NCBI RefSeq assembly: GCF_005049105.1
Contig: NZ_SUKA01000001.1
Location: 124,001-188,000 of the forward strand
Direction of reading: 5' to 3'
Source of the DNA: Sphingobacterium alkalisoli
GTDB lineage: Bacteria > Bacteroidota > Bacteroidia > Sphingobacteriales > Sphingobacteriaceae
Length of the DNA: 64,000 nt
The position numbers were made by a program, and so were the translations under genes. The notes beneath the pieces are model-generated. The model did no database searches, was not told where the DNA came from, and saw only the letters and a program-made list of their open reading frames with translations. Positions within the stretch are counted from its first letter, which is position 1. The number at the start of each line of letters is the position of its first letter. Below are positions 63,222-64,000 of the stretch, piece by piece.

Positions 63222-64000
63222 TGAGCAACTTGTTGATATATAATGGAAGACTGATCGGTACTGCAGGTATTTTAGCAGAAGCCTATCTCTATGCCAGAGA
63301 TGGGGTGATATACGACATAGGTGTGGGTAAACCGGCGCATATAGACGAAGATGCTGTGCTGATTGATGCCGAAGGCTTGTATATTTCTCCTGGTTTTATT
63401 GATATGCATGTTCATGGCGGTGGTGGACACGATTTTATGGACGGCACGGTTGAAGCCTTTCTGGGTGTTGCAGAGACCCATGTTAGGTACGGTACAACAG
63501 CCCTGAGTCCTACCACGTTGACCAGTACCACAGAGACCTTGTTTCAGACATTGGACGCATACAAAGCAGCTAAAGAAATTAATACCAAGGGCGCACAATT
63601 TGTCGGCGTTCATCTCGAAGGCCCATACTTTGCGCTGAGTCAAAAGGGCGCACAAGATCCTAAATACATTCGTCACCCAGATCCTGAAGAATACGAGAAG
63701 ATATTGGCGTACTCGGATGATATTGTACGGTGGAGTGCCGCCCCGGAGTTACCCGGAGCCATAGCGTTCGGTAGGTACGTGAAATCCAAGGGTAAGGTAT
63801 TAGCTCTAGCGCATACCGATGCAGTATATGAAGAAGTACAAGTGGGGTTTGATAATGGTTATACCTTGGCCACACATTTTTATTCGGCCATGTCGGGCAT
63901 AACTAGACGAAATGCCTATCGATATGCCGGCGCCGTGGAAGCGGGGTATTTGATCGACGAAATGGATGTTGAGATCATCGCTGACGGCATTCATGTTCCA
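63222..64000 (+). CDS. nagA: N-acetylglucosamine-6-phosphate deacetylase (partial, C-terminus outside window)
   Basis: Removes acetate from GlcNAc-6-phosphate before NagB. About 259 residues are visible, open to the window edge. Amidohydrolase fold: P-G-F-I-D-M-H-V-H-G-G-G-G near 52, H-L-E-G-P-Y with the metal-binding Glu near 130, L-A-H-T-D-A near 193 and A-T-H-F-Y-S-A-M near 212. In the last motif typical NagA has H-L-F-N-A-M; here H-F-Y-S-A-M, a modest change. The final D-G-I-H-V ends at the window edge. Confidence 0.95.

Noticed and set aside
1..64000. tRNA, rRNA, CRISPR arrays and intact insertion sequences
   Set aside because: No cloverleaf, rRNA or spaced direct-repeat pattern was seen in the gaps; a full covariance search was not possible.

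Overview
The window looks like a chromosome segment from a Bacteroidota, most likely Sphingobacteriaceae-like (Sphingobacterium/Pedobacter/Olivibacter relatives). The reasons are two SusC/SusD pairs, many SusD-type and other lipoproteins, a DUF6266 protein, a DUF5777 barrel, an ECF sigma factor with a membrane partner, and an AT-rich background with GC-rich accessory stretches. This assignment rests on protein family resemblance, not on a marker gene.

Left part (1-26 kb): housekeeping genes. They are acyl-CoA dehydrogenase and carboxylase, thiL, nadA and nadB, a gamma carbonic anhydrase, an Ig-like lipoprotein, mnmG, an ABC-F ATPase, apaG, a luciferase-like oxidoreductase, miaE, a GMC dehydrogenase with its small subunit, a glycosyltransferase, a sugar isomerase, def, a Gfo/Idh/MocA oxidoreductase and miaA. 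Two features suggest this is close to the chromosome replication origin: an AT-rich nadA-nadB gap with several DnaA-box-like 9-mers (about 5.3-5.7 kb), and two tandem parS-like 16-mers between mnmG and the ABC-F gene (11.49-11.53 kb). A decayed oxidoreductase gene lies at 13.4-13.8 kb.

Middle part (26-37 kb): a 618-bp gap with an inverted-repeat element and a transposase-like remnant, then a SusC/SusD pair ending in a strong terminator and a tiny basic lipoprotein. Next come a four-gene leftward operon (Y-x-F-x-x-D repeat lipoprotein, mono-haem cytochrome c, YceI, DUF5777 barrel) and an ECF sigma factor translationally coupled to a membrane anti-sigma-like protein with a beta-barrel domain.

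37.8-54.1 kb: a rightward run of nine envelope genes, visibly more GC-rich than its flanks over its first part. It has a 569-aa barrel-like protein, a giant 2684-aa secreted multidomain protein, a 670-aa fibronectin-III-like protein, then lipoproteins (a beta-propeller and an alpha/beta hydrolase among them) and a second small barrel. No known pathway explains it. This is the best candidate for an undescribed system.

54.2-64 kb: a polysaccharide utilisation locus. A LacI-type regulator is divergent from SusC, SusD, a fasciclin plus DNRLRE-like lipoprotein, a GH16-like lipoprotein, nagB and nagA (cut by the window end). Two palindromic LacI-type operators lie in the divergent gap. The layout suggests uptake and catabolism of an amino-sugar-containing glycan. 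No tRNA, rRNA or CRISPR array was seen.
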